Origin: Xanthomonas sp. Leaf131 | Lineage (GTDB): Bacteria; Pseudomonadota; Gammaproteobacteria; Xanthomonadales; Xanthomonadaceae | Length of the DNA: 64,000 nucleotides | NCBI RefSeq assembly: GCF_001423495.1 | Contig: NZ_LMOG01000018.1 | Coordinates: forward strand, 440,125 to 504,124 | Direction of reading: 5' to 3' | Part shown: positions 63,516 through 64,000 of the stretch, one piece after another | Layout of the letters: each line of letters begins with the position of its first letter | How positions within the stretch are numbered: the first letter of the stretch is position 1 | Notes under the pieces: model-generated | The model's database searches: none | The model's input: only the letters and a program-made list of their open reading frames with translations | What the model was told of the DNA's origin: nothing | Program-made: the position numbers and the translations under genes

Positions 63516-64000
63516 TCACGATCCGGGTTGCACCGCCTGTTGTTGCTTGTCGTCTACCACGCGCACGCGATCGCCATTGCTGATGCCATCGGGTGGGCTG
63601 TCGATCACGCGCATGGTTGTTGTCAAGCCGCCTTCCAGCGCGACCATGCGACCGTAATCGCGGCTGATCGATACCGACAGCAGGCGCACCTGGCTGTTCT
63701 CGCTCAGCGTCGCCACCTGTACGCCATCCTTGCCCAGGATCAGCGCGCTTGGCGGCAAGCCCAGGCCGAATACTCGCTGCGCAGGCGCAAAGCGCACCGT
63801 GGCATAGCCGCCAGGCAACAATTCGCCGATGGGGTTGTCCACGATCAACTGCACCCGCATCGCGCCGGAGGCGCTATCGATGGCCTGCGCCAACGACAGC
63901 ACCGTGGCCTCGTAGGTCTTGCCAGGATGCTCGGGCACGCTCAGCTGCGCTTTTGCACCGGTTTGTATTGCCGAAATCTGCCGTTGCGGCACGTTGACAT
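63516..64000 (-). CDS. RND efflux periplasmic adaptor (membrane fusion protein), partial
   Basis: This is the C-terminal 160 residues of a membrane-fusion protein; the 5' part lies beyond the right edge. The visible beta-barrel and membrane-proximal domains contain QISAIQTGAKAQLSVPEHPGKTYEATV, SASGAMRVQLIVDN, LLPGGYATVRFAP, PPSALILGKDGVQVATL and GLTTTMRVI. In an intact gene it would link an inner-membrane RND pump to an outer-membrane channel. It is convergent with the universal stress protein gene. Confidence 0.88.
   Translation of the reverse strand, partial: VNVPQRQISAIQTGAKAQLSVPEHPGKTYEATVLSLAQAIDSASGAMRVQLIVDNPIGELLPGGYATVRFAPAQRVFGLGLPPSALILGKDGVQVATLSENSQVRLLSVSISRDYGRMVALEGGLTTTMRVIDSPPDGISNGDRVRVVDDKQQQAVQPGS

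Overview
The window looks like about 64 kb of a Xanthomonas-type gammaproteobacterial chromosome. The evidence is high GC, Xanthomonas-like versions of RNase E, NfuA, RluC, GacA and a DUF3653-type phage gene, long overlapping reading frames, and tRNAs that mostly carry an encoded CCA. I cannot fix the species from the sequence alone.

1-21379 (minus strand) holds two overlapping nonribosomal peptide synthetase (NRPS) genes. The first is complete (3110 aa, A-T / C-A-T / dual C/E-A-T). The second starts inside the 3' end of the first and runs off the left edge (at least 4020 aa, C-A-T / dual C/E-A-T / C-A-T / C-A...). Specificity-pocket residues read by eye suggest a chain of Val-like, D-Ser, Ser, D-Leu, unknown, Val-like, Ser-like and onward. 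No thioesterase, transporter or MbtH protein is visible, so the cluster continues to the left. The upstream region 21380-22230 has a direct repeat and a 7+4+7 inverted repeat that may be regulatory.

22030-23760 holds a tRNA-Cys, a tRNA-Gly with its terminator and, on the other strand, a tRNA-Leu. Between them is an EntD/Sfp-type phosphopantetheinyl transferase, the enzyme needed to activate the NRPS carrier domains.

23900-38809 is mostly housekeeping: a nucleotide-sugar dehydrogenase, a BaiN/HI0933-like flavoprotein, an FKBP lipoprotein, a DUF6164-like membrane protein, TrhO, GacA, RNase E, RluC, a ZIP transporter, a TonB-domain lipoprotein with a pterin carbinolamine dehydratase, NfuA and a repetitive membrane protein.

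38810-39700 is a scar of decayed genes: a frameshifted DUF3653 phage gene abutting a frameshifted, truncated alpha/beta hydrolase. From 39741 to 50311 is an accessory redox neighbourhood (CMD-family protein, two aldo/keto reductases, flavodoxin, two LysR regulators, a zinc-less quinone oxidoreductase and an NmrA-like protein). It is interrupted by a TolB-like propeller gene, a degenerate IS3-family element and an S41-like protease. A second S41-like protein follows at 50535.

52351-64000 carries a methyl-accepting chemotaxis protein with a CheR-tether tail, a small secreted protein, a three-gene SPFH / zinc-ribbon / small membrane protein operon, a Gfo/Idh/MocA oxidoreductase, and an overlapping histidine kinase-LuxR response regulator pair. 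These are followed by a bestrophin-like channel, a tandem universal stress protein, and the 3' end of an efflux membrane-fusion protein that continues past the right edge.
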